NCBI GenBank assembly: GCA_934667295.1
Contig: CAKULR010000091.1
Coordinates: forward strand, 1-7,005
Origin: an uncultured Kiritimatiellota bacterium
GTDB lineage: Bacteria; Verrucomicrobiota; Kiritimatiellia; RFP12; UBA1067
Length of the DNA stretch: 7,005 bases
Reading direction: 5' to 3'
The notes beneath the pieces were generated by a model. That model searched no databases. It had not been told where the DNA came from and was given only the letters and a program-made list of their open reading frames with translations. Position numbers and translations under genes: made by a program. This document shows positions 1 to 6,518 of this stretch, in pieces. Positions within the stretch are counted from its first letter, which is position 1. Every line of letters starts with the position of its first letter.

Positions 1-58
1 GCTCTTCCGGCACCGGCGCGTCGGGTAGGTCGGGTAGGTGGACAGTACGCCACATGTG

Positions 59-110
59 GGGCCCGCTCGGACGCCACGCGCCGAGGGCGGCGCGGGTACT
101 TCGCGCGCCG
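59..110 (-). repeat. Dispersed structured repeat, copy A (inverted relative to copy B)
   Basis: The reverse complement of this segment matches 6869-6919 over about 51 bp, with one substitution and one single-base indel. Three 7-bp arms are visible: CGCGCCG (77-83), CGGCGCG (88-94) and CGCGCCG (104-110). The middle arm can pair with either flanking arm, giving loops of 4 nt (AGGG) or 9 nt (GGTACTTCG). The indel relative to copy B falls in the short loop, so pairing is preserved. It is likely an extragenic palindromic repeat family. Which strand, if any, is functional is unknown; orientation is given to match copy B as plus. Confidence 0.85.
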
Positions 111-172
111 GGCCCCGGTCTTCGCGCACAGGGCCGTTGTTGCGCGCCGGGCCCCGGTCTTCGCGCACAGGG
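103..172. repeat. 31-bp direct repeat, two copies 39 bp apart
   Basis: Positions 103-133 and 142-172 are identical over 31 bp, starting GCGCGCCGGGCCCCGG and ending CGCGCACAGGG, with an 8-nt unrelated spacer between them. The first copy overlaps the end of dispersed repeat copy A, so the tandem may have grown from it. The core CCGGGCCCCGG contains a near-palindrome. No coding role is apparent. Confidence 0.85.
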
Positions 173-175
173 GCA

Positions 176-197
176 CGGTCGCGCAGGAGCGCGACCG
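176..197. repeat. Perfect 9-bp-stem hairpin
   Basis: CGGTCGCGC (176-184) and GCGCGACCG (189-197) are exact reverse complements around an AGGA loop. There is no T-run on either side, so it is not a canonical intrinsic terminator. It lies about 63 bp past the stop codon of the minus-strand gene at 260 and could act as an RNA 3' stabiliser or simply be part of the local repeat cluster. Confidence 0.6.
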
Positions 198-259
198 ATG
201 GACGTTCCGCCACGCGCCGAGGGCGTTCGTTGCAGGCCGGGGACGGTCGGGTGACCACG

Positions 260-1363
260 TCACTTCGGGACGAAAACGAGACCGGGAACCATGTCCGCGC
301 ACGCGCGTTGTTCAGCACGGAGGCGGCGGTAGGAGGGGTCCTCATCCAGGGTCTTCAACTCCCCGGCGTGTGCCGCCTTCCAGTCCCGGTAGGCGCGATT
401 GGCCTCCTGGGCGGCCGTGCGCAAACGGGTCAATTCGTACGTCCACGTGCGCCGCTCGTCATCCGAAAGCGTCTGCGGACCGCCGGGGATTCTTTCGAAC
501 GCGGCGGCCTTTTCGCGGAACGCCCGCGTCGACGCGACGGCCCGCGCCAGATGCGGGCACTTCTCGCCATTCTCGCGGACGAGCGCCGTGCGCAGGCGCT
601 CGATTTCGCCGGCGCATTCATGGAAACGCCGCAGCGCCTCCAATTGGCGGGGGGGCAGACTCTCGGGAGATCCCGAAAAAGCCTTCACGTCCTCCACGGG
701 CAGGAGCAGGGGCGGACGCACCAGCAGGTTCTTCGGCGGGATGTACCCCGACAGGACGAGCCGCCCCTCGCGGTCCCGCATCCGCCGTTCCACGATGAAA
801 TACGTCCCGCCCGGCAGCGTCTTCCACACATCGCCGTCGATGTGGCGGACCTCCGCATCGTGCGTGAGCATGCACCATGTCGCATGGTCGGGATCGGCCA
901 CCCGCACACCGTAGGTCTCGGGCGGGGCATCTACGGGATCAGTCCGAGGGGCAGACCGGGCACGTGATTCCACAATCTGCGCAGGAGACTGCGCGACGGT
1001 CTCGGGAACCGACTGCACGACAGTCTCGGGAACCGTCTGCGCGCAATCGAGCGCATCCCTCTGCCGTTCAGACATATTCGACGGACGCGCCGCCGTACCT
1101 CGCACCGACGCGCGAAGCCGCTGTGCCGCCTCCACCCCCATCTGGCGGACAGACGGCGGCACCTGCCGTACAAGCCAGGGGCCTCCCCGTACGACGAGAA
1201 CGGACAGCACGGAGCACATGATCAACCCCACGGGAAGCAAATCGCGCAAACGGCCCGTCCGCCGCCGCGTGCGCAGGAAGCGCGCGACCAGTCCATGCCG
1301 CACAACAATCTTCGGCGGCTTCCACCGACGGAGCGTCCCGTCGGCCGGACCTTTCGTGTCCAT
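260..1363 (-). CDS. Membrane-anchored protein of unknown function
   Basis: I do not recognise the family. The 367-residue product has a basic N-terminus, one hydrophobic segment at about residues 42-58 (LLPVGLIMCSVLSVLVV) after an Arg-rich stretch, and so a probable N-in, C-out single-pass or signal-anchor topology. Next comes a low-complexity linker with an eight-residue repeat (QTVPETVV, QSVPETVA), then a beta-rich segment around residues 140-205 that reads like a small SH3-like fold (weak inference). The C-terminal 150 residues are charged and helical, possibly coiled coil. The chosen ATG has a GGAGGAG ribosome site at 1370-1376, 6 nt away; upstream ATGs at 1420 and 1378 lack one. The terminator at 1424-1458 separates it from the upstream operon, yet I found no convincing promoter. 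The opposite-strand frame is low complexity and rejected. Confidence 0.75.
   Translation of the reverse strand: MDTKGPADGTLRRWKPPKIVVRHGLVARFLRTRRRTGRLRDLLPVGLIMCSVLSVLVVRGGPWLVRQVPPSVRQMGVEAAQRLRASVRGTAARPSNMSERQRDALDCAQTVPETVVQSVPETVAQSPAQIVESRARSAPRTDPVDAPPETYGVRVADPDHATWCMLTHDAEVRHIDGDVWKTLPGGTYFIVERRMRDREGRLVLSGYIPPKNLLVRPPLLLPVEDVKAFSGSPESLPPRQLEALRRFHECAGEIERLRTALVRENGEKCPHLARAVASTRAFREKAAAFERIPGGPQTLSDDERRTWTYELTRLRTAAQEANRAYRDWKAAHAGELKTLDEDPSYRRLRAEQRACADMVPGLVFVPK
987..1034 (-). repeat. 24-bp tandem repeat inside the coding region
   Basis: Two 24-bp units, 987-1010 and 1011-1034, differ at two positions, and a degraded third start follows. In the minus-strand protein they encode consecutive octapeptides of the form Q-S/T-V-P-E-T-V-V/A in the linker after the membrane segment. 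The unit length is a multiple of three, so gain or loss of copies would keep the frame. Confidence 0.8.
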
Positions 1364-1423
1364 GCGTTTCTCCTCCATGCCGGTGCCGTTCTCCCCGCGT
1401 TTTCCTGTCAAGGACCTCACTTG

Positions 1424-1458
1424 AAAAAAGGAACCCCGACCGCGACGGCCGGGGTTCC
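1424..1458 (-). terminator. Intrinsic terminator of the revRbr-scaffold-GGGtGRT operon
   Basis: On the minus strand a 12-bp stem with one mismatch (left arm GGAACCCCGGCC, right arm GGTCGGGGTTCC, loop GTCGC) is followed directly by six T residues (plus-strand A-run 1424-1429). It begins 23 nt beyond the stop codon of the GGGtGRT gene, in the right orientation to end that transcript. Confidence 0.92.
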
Positions 1459-1481
1459 CCTCTAGCCTTGTCCTCGTGGAC

Positions 1482-2546
1482 TTAGGCCTTCTTCATGGCT
1501 TCCTCGACGGCCACGGCCACCGCGACGGTCGCGCCGACCATCGGGTTGTTGCCCATGCCGATGAGACCCATCATCTCGACGTGCGCCGGGACGGACGAGC
1601 TGCCCGCGAACTGCGCGTCGGAGTGCATGCGGCCCATCGTGTCCGTCATGCCGTAGCTGGACGGGCCGGCGGCCATGTTGTCCGGGTGCAGGGTACGGCC
1701 CGTGCCGCCGCCGGAGGCGACGGAGAAGTACTTGCGCCCGTTCTCCCAGCACCACTTCTTGTAGGTGCCGGCGACCGGATGCTGGAAGCGCGTCGGGTTC
1801 GTGGAGTTGCCCGTGATCGACACGCCGACGTTCTCGGCCTGCATGATCGCGACGCCCTCCGGCACGTTGTCCGCGCCGTAGCACTTGACGGCCGCGCGCG
1901 GCCCCTTCGAGAACGCCTTCTCCTCGACGACGCGCAGCTTCTCCTTCTTGTTGTCGAAGGTCGTCTTCACGTAGGTGAAGCCGTTGATGCGCGAGATGAT
2001 GTACGCCGCGTCCTTGCCGAGGCCGTTCAGGATGACGCGCAGGTTCGTCTTGCGCACCTTGTTCGCGTTGAGGGCGATCTTGATCGCGCCCTCCGCCGCC
2101 GCGAACGACTCGTGGCCCGCGAGGAACGCGAAGCACTCCGTCGCGTCGTCCAGGAGCATCGCGCCGAGGTTGCCGTGGCCGAGGCCGACCTTGCGGTTCT
2201 CCGCGACCGAGCCGGGGATGCAGAACGACTGGAGGCCGACGCCGATCTCCGCCGCCGCGTCCTTCGCCTTCACGCAGCCCTTCTTGATCGCCATCGCCGC
2301 GCCGACCGTGTAGGCCCACTTCGCGTTCTCGAAGCAGATCGGCTGCGTCTCCTCGACGATCTTGTAGGGATCGAAGCCCGCCGCCTTGCAGATCTCGGCG
2401 CACTCCTCGATCGACTTGATGCCGTAGGGCTTCAGCGCGGCCAGGATCTTCGCCTCGCGGCGCTCGTAGCCCTCGAACAGCTTCTCCGCCGAAGCGGCCT
2501 TCTTGGCAGGGGCGGCCTTCGCCGCACACTTCTTAGCACATGCCAT
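1482..2546 (-). CDS. GGGtGRT family protein
   Basis: This 354-residue protein carries the family's signature, GGGTGRT, at residues 279-285. A strongly conserved-looking Gly/Met-rich C-terminus follows, including LHPDNMAAGPSSYGM and MGNNPMVGATVAVAVAVEE. The family is widespread in anaerobic bacteria and typically about 330 residues long. The extra length here is a Lys/Ala-rich N-terminal extension (first 20 residues, with Cys3 and Cys7). No signal peptide or membrane segment is evident, so it is probably cytoplasmic. Its biochemical function is unknown to me. It recurrently sits beside an IscU-like scaffold, as here, which suggests the two work together. A perfect AAGGAGGA ribosome site (2554-2561) lies 7 nt from the ATG and overlaps the upstream gene's stop codon, so translation is probably coupled. 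Confidence 0.93.
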   Translation of the reverse strand: MACAKKCAAKAAPAKKAASAEKLFEGYERREAKILAALKPYGIKSIEECAEICKAAGFDPYKIVEETQPICFENAKWAYTVGAAMAIKKGCVKAKDAAAEIGVGLQSFCIPGSVAENRKVGLGHGNLGAMLLDDATECFAFLAGHESFAAAEGAIKIALNANKVRKTNLRVILNGLGKDAAYIISRINGFTYVKTTFDNKKEKLRVVEEKAFSKGPRAAVKCYGADNVPEGVAIMQAENVGVSITGNSTNPTRFQHPVAGTYKKWCWENGRKYFSVASGGGTGRTLHPDNMAAGPSSYGMTDTMGRMHSDAQFAGSSSVPAHVEMMGLIGMGNNPMVGATVAVAVAVEEAMKKA

Positions 2547-2553
2547 CTTGAAA

Positions 2554-2561
2554 TCCTCCTT
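2554..2561 (-). promoter_or_regulatory. Strong ribosome binding site for the GGGtGRT gene
   Basis: AAGGAGGA on the minus strand, 7 nt before the ATG at 2546. It shares bases with the TAA stop of the scaffold gene (2560-2562), which fixes the start and points to coupled translation of the pair. Confidence 0.9.
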
Positions 2562-3252
2562 ATTCCTTGCGGGGGTCGATGTACTTGGCGGCGCCCTCGA
2601 ACTGGCCGTAGTGGCCCTTCGCCTTCTCCCACGCCTCGTTCGGGCTGAGGCCCTTCTTGATGAAGTCCGTCATCTTGCCGAGCGAGACAAACTCGTAGCC
2701 GATCACCTCGCCGTCCTTGTTGAGGGCCATCTGCGTGCAGTAGCCTTCGGTCATTTCGAGGTAGCGGGGGCCCTTCGCCTTCGTCGCGTACATCGTGCCG
2801 ACCATCGAGCGGAGCCCCTTGCCGAGGTCTTCGAGGCCCGCGCCGATCACGAGTCCGCCGTCGGAGAACGCGCTCTGCGTGCGGCCGTAGACGATCTGGA
2901 GGAAGAGCTCGCGCATCGCCGTGTTGATCGCGTCGCACACGAGGTCGGTGTTGAGCGCTTCGAGGATCGTCTTGCCGACGAGGATCTCGGCGGCCATCGC
3001 GGCCGAGTGCGTCATGCCCGAGCAGCCGACCGTCTCGACCAGCGCCTCCTCGATCACGCCGTTCTTGACGTTCAGCGAAAGCTTGCAGGCGCCCTGCTGC
3101 GGCGCGCACCAGCCCACGCCGTGCGTGTAGCCGCTGATGTCCTTGATCTGCTTCGCCTGAACCCACTTACCCTCTTCCGGGATCGGGGCAGGACCGTGAT
3201 TGCACCCCTTGGCCAACGGGCACTGGTGCTCCACTTCGGTCGAGTATACCAT
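2560..3252 (-). CDS. IscU/NifU-N-like iron-sulfur cluster scaffold protein
   Basis: The 230-residue product resembles the IscU/NifU N-terminal scaffold fold. Residues 57-100 (KLSLNV...VGCSGMTHSAAMAAEILVGKT...) align by eye with the IscU segment around its YGCGSAIASS cysteine. Candidate ligands are Cys49 or Cys56, Cys77 and Cys106 (in VCDAI, compare the third IscU cysteine); Cys11, Cys17 and Cys172 are extra. It is much longer than IscU (about 130 residues), with an added C-terminal half, as in the scaffold-like partners of GGGtGRT proteins. No NifU ferredoxin or Nfu domain is visible. The start at 3252 is chosen over an in-frame ATG at 3294 because GAAGGAA (3259-3265) sits 6 nt upstream and the longer form would overlap the rubrerythrin stop. 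Spacing to rubrerythrin is 34 nt and to GGGtGRT 13 nt, so all three are probably one operon. A role in nitrogen fixation is not implied. Confidence 0.9.
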   Translation of the reverse strand: MVYSTEVEHQCPLAKGCNHGPAPIPEEGKWVQAKQIKDISGYTHGVGWCAPQQGACKLSLNVKNGVIEEALVETVGCSGMTHSAAMAAEILVGKTILEALNTDLVCDAINTAMRELFLQIVYGRTQSAFSDGGLVIGAGLEDLGKGLRSMVGTMYATKAKGPRYLEMTEGYCTQMALNKDGEVIGYEFVSLGKMTDFIKKGLSPNEAWEKAKGHYGQFEGAAKYIDPRKE

Positions 3253-3286
3253 GTTGTGTTCCTTCTTTGTTGAGACGTCAGTCAAA

Positions 3287-3835
3287 TCAGGCAAAGTAGC
3301 GCTTGAGCAGCCCCTCGAAGCCGGCGCCGTGGCGGGCCTCGTCCTTGGCCATCTCGTGGACCGTGTCGTGGACGGCGTCGTAACCGAGCTCCTTCGCGCG
3401 CTTGGCGAGTTCGAGCTTGCCCGCGCACGCGCCCTGCTCCGCCGCCGCGCGCAGTTCGAGGTTCTTCTTCGTGGACGCCGTCAGCACGTCGCCCAGCAGC
3501 TCCGCGAACTTCGCCGCGTGCTCCGCCTCCTCGAACGCATAGCGCCTGTACGCCTCGGCGACCTCCGGGTAGCCCTCGCGCTCGGCCTGGCGGCTCATCG
3601 CGAGGTACATGCCCACTTCCGTGCATTCGCCCGTGAAATTCATCTCAAGGCCCTTCACGACCTCCGCGTCGAGGCCCTTCGCCGAGCCGACCTCGTGCTC
3701 GCACGCCCACGACATCTTGCCGGCGGTCTCCTTCACGAGGAACTTCGCGCCGGGGCAGCCGCACTGCGGGCACTTTTCGGGGGGATTGTCGCCTTCATGG
3801 ACATAGCCGCAGATCGGGCATACGTACTTCTTCAT
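3287..3835 (-). CDS. Reverse rubrerythrin (rubredoxin-ferritin-like peroxidase)
   Basis: The 182-residue protein has a rubredoxin-type Fe(Cys)4 site first (Cys6-x2-Cys9 and Cys22-x2-Cys25), then a ferritin-like four-helix diiron domain (about residues 55-182) with Glu70, Glu73, E103xxH106, Glu133 and E166xxH169. Classical rubrerythrin has the domains in the opposite order; this arrangement defines reverse rubrerythrin, known in clostridia as an oxygen-induced NAD(P)H-linked H2O2/O2 reductase working with partner flavoproteins. No reductase partner is encoded in this window. The start at 3835 is supported by AAGGAG (3841-3846) 5 nt upstream; the longer frame to 3919 would cover the promoter and has non-conserved sequence. 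It is the first gene of the operon with the scaffold and GGGtGRT genes. Confidence 0.94.
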   Translation of the reverse strand: MKKYVCPICGYVHEGDNPPEKCPQCGCPGAKFLVKETAGKMSWACEHEVGSAKGLDAEVVKGLEMNFTGECTEVGMYLAMSRQAEREGYPEVAEAYRRYAFEEAEHAAKFAELLGDVLTASTKKNLELRAAAEQGACAGKLELAKRAKELGYDAVHDTVHEMAKDEARHGAGFEGLLKRYFA

Positions 3836-3907
3836 GTTTACTCCTTGGTCAGATGGGCGGGCCGAAGCGCATCCGGTCCGCTGAAAAAAGAAAGAAAGAC
3901 GGCGGGT

Positions 3908-3936
3908 AGTATACGCCAAAACGGGGCGGAAAACAA
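3908..3936 (-). promoter_or_regulatory. Sigma-70-like promoter for the reverse rubrerythrin operon
   Basis: On the minus strand TTGTTT (3931-3936) and TATACT (3908-3913) are separated by exactly 17 bp. The -10 matches consensus at 5 of 6, the -35 at 3 of 6. Predicted start is near 3901, giving a leader of about 65 nt rich in CUUU. It is the only good promoter in the 132-bp gap after the LOG gene. I could not see a clear PerR, Fur or Rex operator around it. Confidence 0.65.
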
Positions 3937-3967
3937 GCCGAAACGGAACACGGAAGCGCGGGCGCGG

Positions 3968-4906
3968 TCAGGCGCCGAGCGCGGCCAGCGCCTCGTCCAC
4001 CCCCTCCACGAGGGAGAGCGCGAGGTTCCGGTAGCGCCCCGTCGCCACCAGGCGCGAGAGGAGCGGGTAGACGGGCACCTCCTCCGTCCAGAAGCGCCGC
4101 CCCACGAACACCATCGGGCTCGCGCAGCCCCGCGTGAGGTAGTGGTTCTGCATCGCCTCCTGGAAGATCTCCTGGAACGTGCCCGCACCGCCGGGCATGA
4201 AGACGATGCCGCCGTACGCCTCGCTGAGCAGCACGTCCTCGCGGATGCTGTTCTCGAAGAACTTGGCGATGTGGGTGGCGAACGGCGTGGAGGGTTCGTC
4301 GGGGAAGTGCCAGGTCGGCACCGCGAGGCTGACGGCGCGCCCCACGCGCGGGAAACGCGCGCGCACGTCGAAGGCGGAGGCGAGCCAATCCGCGTCCCCG
4401 TGGCCAGGCACCTGCGCGAGGCGCGCGAGGGCCGCGTCCACGTCCGCCGCCCCGCGCCCCGCGAGCCAGGCGCCGAGGTGCGTCGCCTCCATCGCGCCGG
4501 GTCCGCCGCCGCCGATCATGAGCCGTCCCCGCTCGGTCAGGCGCTGCGCGAGCGCGACGACGCGCCGGTAGTCGGCGTCGGTCCGCAGCAGGGCGTGGCC
4601 ACCCATCACGCCCACCACGGCGGCACGGTCGAATCCGCCGAGGAAGGCGTACATCGCCTTGCGGATGTGGTGGTCGTGGAGGGCGCGCGCCCACATCTCC
4701 ACCGCCTCCGGGTAGTTCGCGCCCGTCGCGGCAACATGCCGCGCCACGCGCGCGTCGAGGCAGTCCGCGGGATCCGCCGAGTTCCGGGCGTCGAAGAGTT
4801 CGTGCGCCGCGTAGAGGCGCGGACGCGCCACGTCGTAGGGCACCTCGGCGAGGTACCGCACGGCCTCGCCCCACGCCGCCGCGTCGAACTGCGCCGGGTC
4901 AAACAT
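3968..4906 (-). CDS. LOG family protein (Rossmann-fold, lysine-decarboxylase-like)
   Basis: The 312-residue product shows the LOG signature pair: GGGGPGAMEAT at residues 132-142 and PGGAGTFQE at 238-246, plus a beta-strand/Gly motif VVGVMGGHA near 97-105. Characterised LOG proteins are nucleotide 5'-monophosphate phosphoribohydrolases that release cytokinin bases in plants and some bacteria; many bacterial members have unknown substrates, so the reaction here is uncertain. It is longer than the compact approximately 190-residue type, with about 90 extra N-terminal residues and a longer central insert, as in the larger bacterial subgroup. Its ATG overlaps the upstream regulator's end by 8 nt (ATGTTTGA), with only a weak GC-rich ribosome site, so translational coupling is likely. 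No terminator is obvious after it. Confidence 0.88.
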   Translation of the reverse strand: MFDPAQFDAAAWGEAVRYLAEVPYDVARPRLYAAHELFDARNSADPADCLDARVARHVAATGANYPEAVEMWARALHDHHIRKAMYAFLGGFDRAAVVGVMGGHALLRTDADYRRVVALAQRLTERGRLMIGGGGPGAMEATHLGAWLAGRGAADVDAALARLAQVPGHGDADWLASAFDVRARFPRVGRAVSLAVPTWHFPDEPSTPFATHIAKFFENSIREDVLLSEAYGGIVFMPGGAGTFQEIFQEAMQNHYLTRGCASPMVFVGRRFWTEEVPVYPLLSRLVATGRYRNLALSLVEGVDEALAALGA

Positions 4907-6467
4907 CCGCCGCCGCGCCCCGGCTTCGGTTCTTGAAGGACGCCGAGCCGACCCGTCCGAGCCGGTAGCTCATCATCCGGGGCGAAATCCCCAGTTCCCG
5001 CGCCGCCGCGCTGTGGTTGCCGCCGTTGCGGCGCAGCGCCTCCTCCAGGACGCGCCGCTCGAACGCCTCCAGCTGCTCGTCGAGCGTGAGCGTCGTATTG
5101 CCCCGGAAGGGATCCTCGGCGAACTCCTCGGTCTGGAGCGCCGCCGGCAGGTTGTAGCTGTGGATGCAGTCGTCCTTCGCCGTGAGGACGGCGCGCTCGA
5201 TGCAGTTCTCCAGCTCACGTACGTTCCCCGGCCACGCATACGCCTGCAGCATGTTCATCGCGGGCACCGAGAACTGCGTGACGTTCTTCTCGTACTTCAC
5301 GCTCATCTTCGTGAGGAAGTGCTGCGCGAGGAGGAGCACGTCGTCCGCACGGTCCGCAAGGCGCGGCAGGGAGATCGGGAAGACGGAGAGACGGTAGTAG
5401 AGGTCTTCGCGGAAGAGCTTCTTCGCCATGAGGTCTTCGAGGTTGCGGCTCGTCGCCGCGATGAAGCGCACGTCGCTCGTCAGCGTCTCATTCGAGCCGA
5501 CGCGCGAGAAGGTGCGCTCCTGGAGGAAGCGCAGCAGCTTCACCTGCACGGGGATCGAGAGGTCGCCGATCTCGTCGAGGAAGAGCGTGCCGCCGTTCGC
5601 CGCCTCCGCGCGGCCGATCCGGCGCTCGCGCGCGTCCGTGAACGCCCCCTTCTCGTGTCCGAAGAGCTCCGATTCGACCAGCGCCTCGGGGAGCGCCGCG
5701 CAGTTGAGGACGACGAACGGACGGTCCTTGCGCTGCGACAGGCTCTGGATCGCCTGCGCGACGAGCTCCTTGCCCGTGCCGCTCTCGCCCCGGATGAGCA
5801 CGGTCGCCCCGCTCGGCGCCACCTGGCGGATCTGCTCGTAGACGCCGCGCATCTCCGGGCAGTTCCCGATCAGCCGCCCCGGCGTCTCCGCGATGATGTC
5901 CCGCAGCCGCTGGTTCTCCTGCACGAGGGCCGCCTGCTCGGCATCCTCCGCCCGGCAGACGAACGCCGCCTCGGCGACGAGGTTCGCGATGATCTCAAGG
6001 AGCGCCACGTCCCGCGCGAGCGACCCCGTGTCGCCCGTCATCTCGCGGTCCGCCGACATCGTGCCGATGATCTGCCCCCGGTGCAGCAGCGGCACGCACA
6101 CGAACGACAACGCCTCGTTGATCGTGCGGCTCTGCGTGCGGTTCAGGAAGCGGCGGTCCTTGCGCACGTCGCACACGACCTCCGACCGTCCCGTCTTCGC
6201 GACAAGCCCCGTGATGCCCTCGCCGATGTGGTACCGTCCCAGTGCCCGCTCCTCCGCGTTGAGCTTCCGCGACGAGGCGACGATCCGCAGCTCGTCCCCC
6301 TCCAGCAGCGTGAACGTGCCGCGCAGCATGCCCATGCTGCGCTCAAGGATGACGATGACCTCCTCCAGAAGCTTACGAACGTTGCGCTCGCGCGCGACGG
6401 CGGAGGCGATTTCGCGCAAAACGGAGATCTCGGATGTCAGGCGGCTCAGTGCGTCCATTGCGTGCAT
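4899..6467 (-). CDS. NifA-like sigma-54-dependent transcriptional activator (GAF, AAA+, Fis HTH)
   Basis: A bacterial enhancer-binding protein of 522 residues. Numbered from the chosen start: GAF sensor about 12-170, with NifA-type sequence GEGITGLVAKTG and DRRFLNRT; a short helical linker; an AAA+ domain about 200-430 with Walker A GESGTGKE (227-234), the sigma-54 contact loop GAFTDA (274-279), Walker B TLFLDEIGD (294-302), FREDLYYRL (352-360) and WPGNVREL; and a C-terminal Fis-type helix-turn-helix (about 483-503, NHSAAARELGISPRMMSYRL). No response-regulator receiver domain exists, so a ligand or partner at the GAF domain probably controls it. The ATG at 6467 fits best with the promoter and GAAGGAG at 6482-6488 (spacing 14 nt, long); an ATG at 6497 leaves almost no leader, and 6458 is also possible. 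Targets are unknown; it need not regulate nitrogen fixation. Confidence 0.93.
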   Translation of the reverse strand: MHAMDALSRLTSEISVLREIASAVARERNVRKLLEEVIVILERSMGMLRGTFTLLEGDELRIVASSRKLNAEERALGRYHIGEGITGLVAKTGRSEVVCDVRKDRRFLNRTQSRTINEALSFVCVPLLHRGQIIGTMSADREMTGDTGSLARDVALLEIIANLVAEAAFVCRAEDAEQAALVQENQRLRDIIAETPGRLIGNCPEMRGVYEQIRQVAPSGATVLIRGESGTGKELVAQAIQSLSQRKDRPFVVLNCAALPEALVESELFGHEKGAFTDARERRIGRAEAANGGTLFLDEIGDLSIPVQVKLLRFLQERTFSRVGSNETLTSDVRFIAATSRNLEDLMAKKLFREDLYYRLSVFPISLPRLADRADDVLLLAQHFLTKMSVKYEKNVTQFSVPAMNMLQAYAWPGNVRELENCIERAVLTAKDDCIHSYNLPAALQTEEFAEDPFRGNTTLTLDEQLEAFERRVLEEALRRNGGNHSAAARELGISPRMMSYRLGRVGSASFKNRSRGAAADV

Positions 6468-6481
6468 AGTGTAGCAAATCG

Positions 6482-6488
6482 CTCCTTC
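6482..6488 (-). promoter_or_regulatory. Ribosome binding site upstream of the NifA-like gene
   Basis: GAAGGAG on the minus strand. It lies inside the frame of the longest possible start (6497), which argues for the downstream ATG at 6467, though the 14-nt spacing is longer than usual. Confidence 0.55.
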
Positions 6489-6518
6489 TCGTGTCATCAG
6501 GCAATTCTCGCGTAACAG

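Larger units (their letters stand above)
1..259. other. Gene-free GC-rich repeat region, left edge
   Basis: I see no believable gene here. Open frames exist on the plus strand, but they translate to low-complexity Arg/Gly/Pro/Ala-rich protein and run antisense through the next gene. The stretch instead holds short repeats: a 9-bp unit TCGGGTAGG twice in tandem (21-38), one copy of the structured dispersed repeat (59-110), a 31-bp direct repeat at 39-bp spacing (103-133 and 142-172), a perfect hairpin (176-197), and a second occurrence at 208-225 of the 18 bp found at 72-89. It lies downstream of the minus-strand gene ending at 260, but no U-tailed terminator for that gene is visible. Confidence 0.7.

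Noticed and set aside
103..172. CRISPR array
   Set aside because: Only two copies with an 8-nt spacer, far too short for CRISPR spacers, and no cas gene nearby.
38..967. Long plus-strand open frame over the left edge
   Set aside because: The product is Arg/Gly/Pro low complexity at its N-terminus, built from the 39-bp-spaced repeat, and otherwise lies antisense to a minus-strand gene with a good ribosome site and membrane segment.
1383..1411. Perfect TTGACA (1406-1411, minus strand) upstream of the membrane protein gene
   Set aside because: At 17 bp spacing the -10 position reads CGGCAC, which is not promoter-like.
1476..2648. Plus-strand open frame of about 390 codons
   Set aside because: It is antisense to the GGGtGRT gene and arises from GC-rich codon bias; the composition is dominated by Arg, Leu, Val, Ala and Asp with no family match.
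3200..4936. Plus-strand open frame of 578 codons
   Set aside because: It spans the rubrerythrin and LOG genes in antisense, crossing their intergenic promoter region; no recognisable domain, and His/Arg/Glu-rich shadow composition.
4899..6467. Naming the regulator nifA and implying nitrogen fixation
   Set aside because: The domain order is NifA-like, but no nif structural gene is present and GAF/AAA+/Fis activators control many processes; the scaffold gene also belongs to the GGGtGRT context, not to nif.
5013..6515. Plus-strand open frame of 500 codons
   Set aside because: It is antisense to the NifA-like gene, whose domains and motifs are unambiguous.
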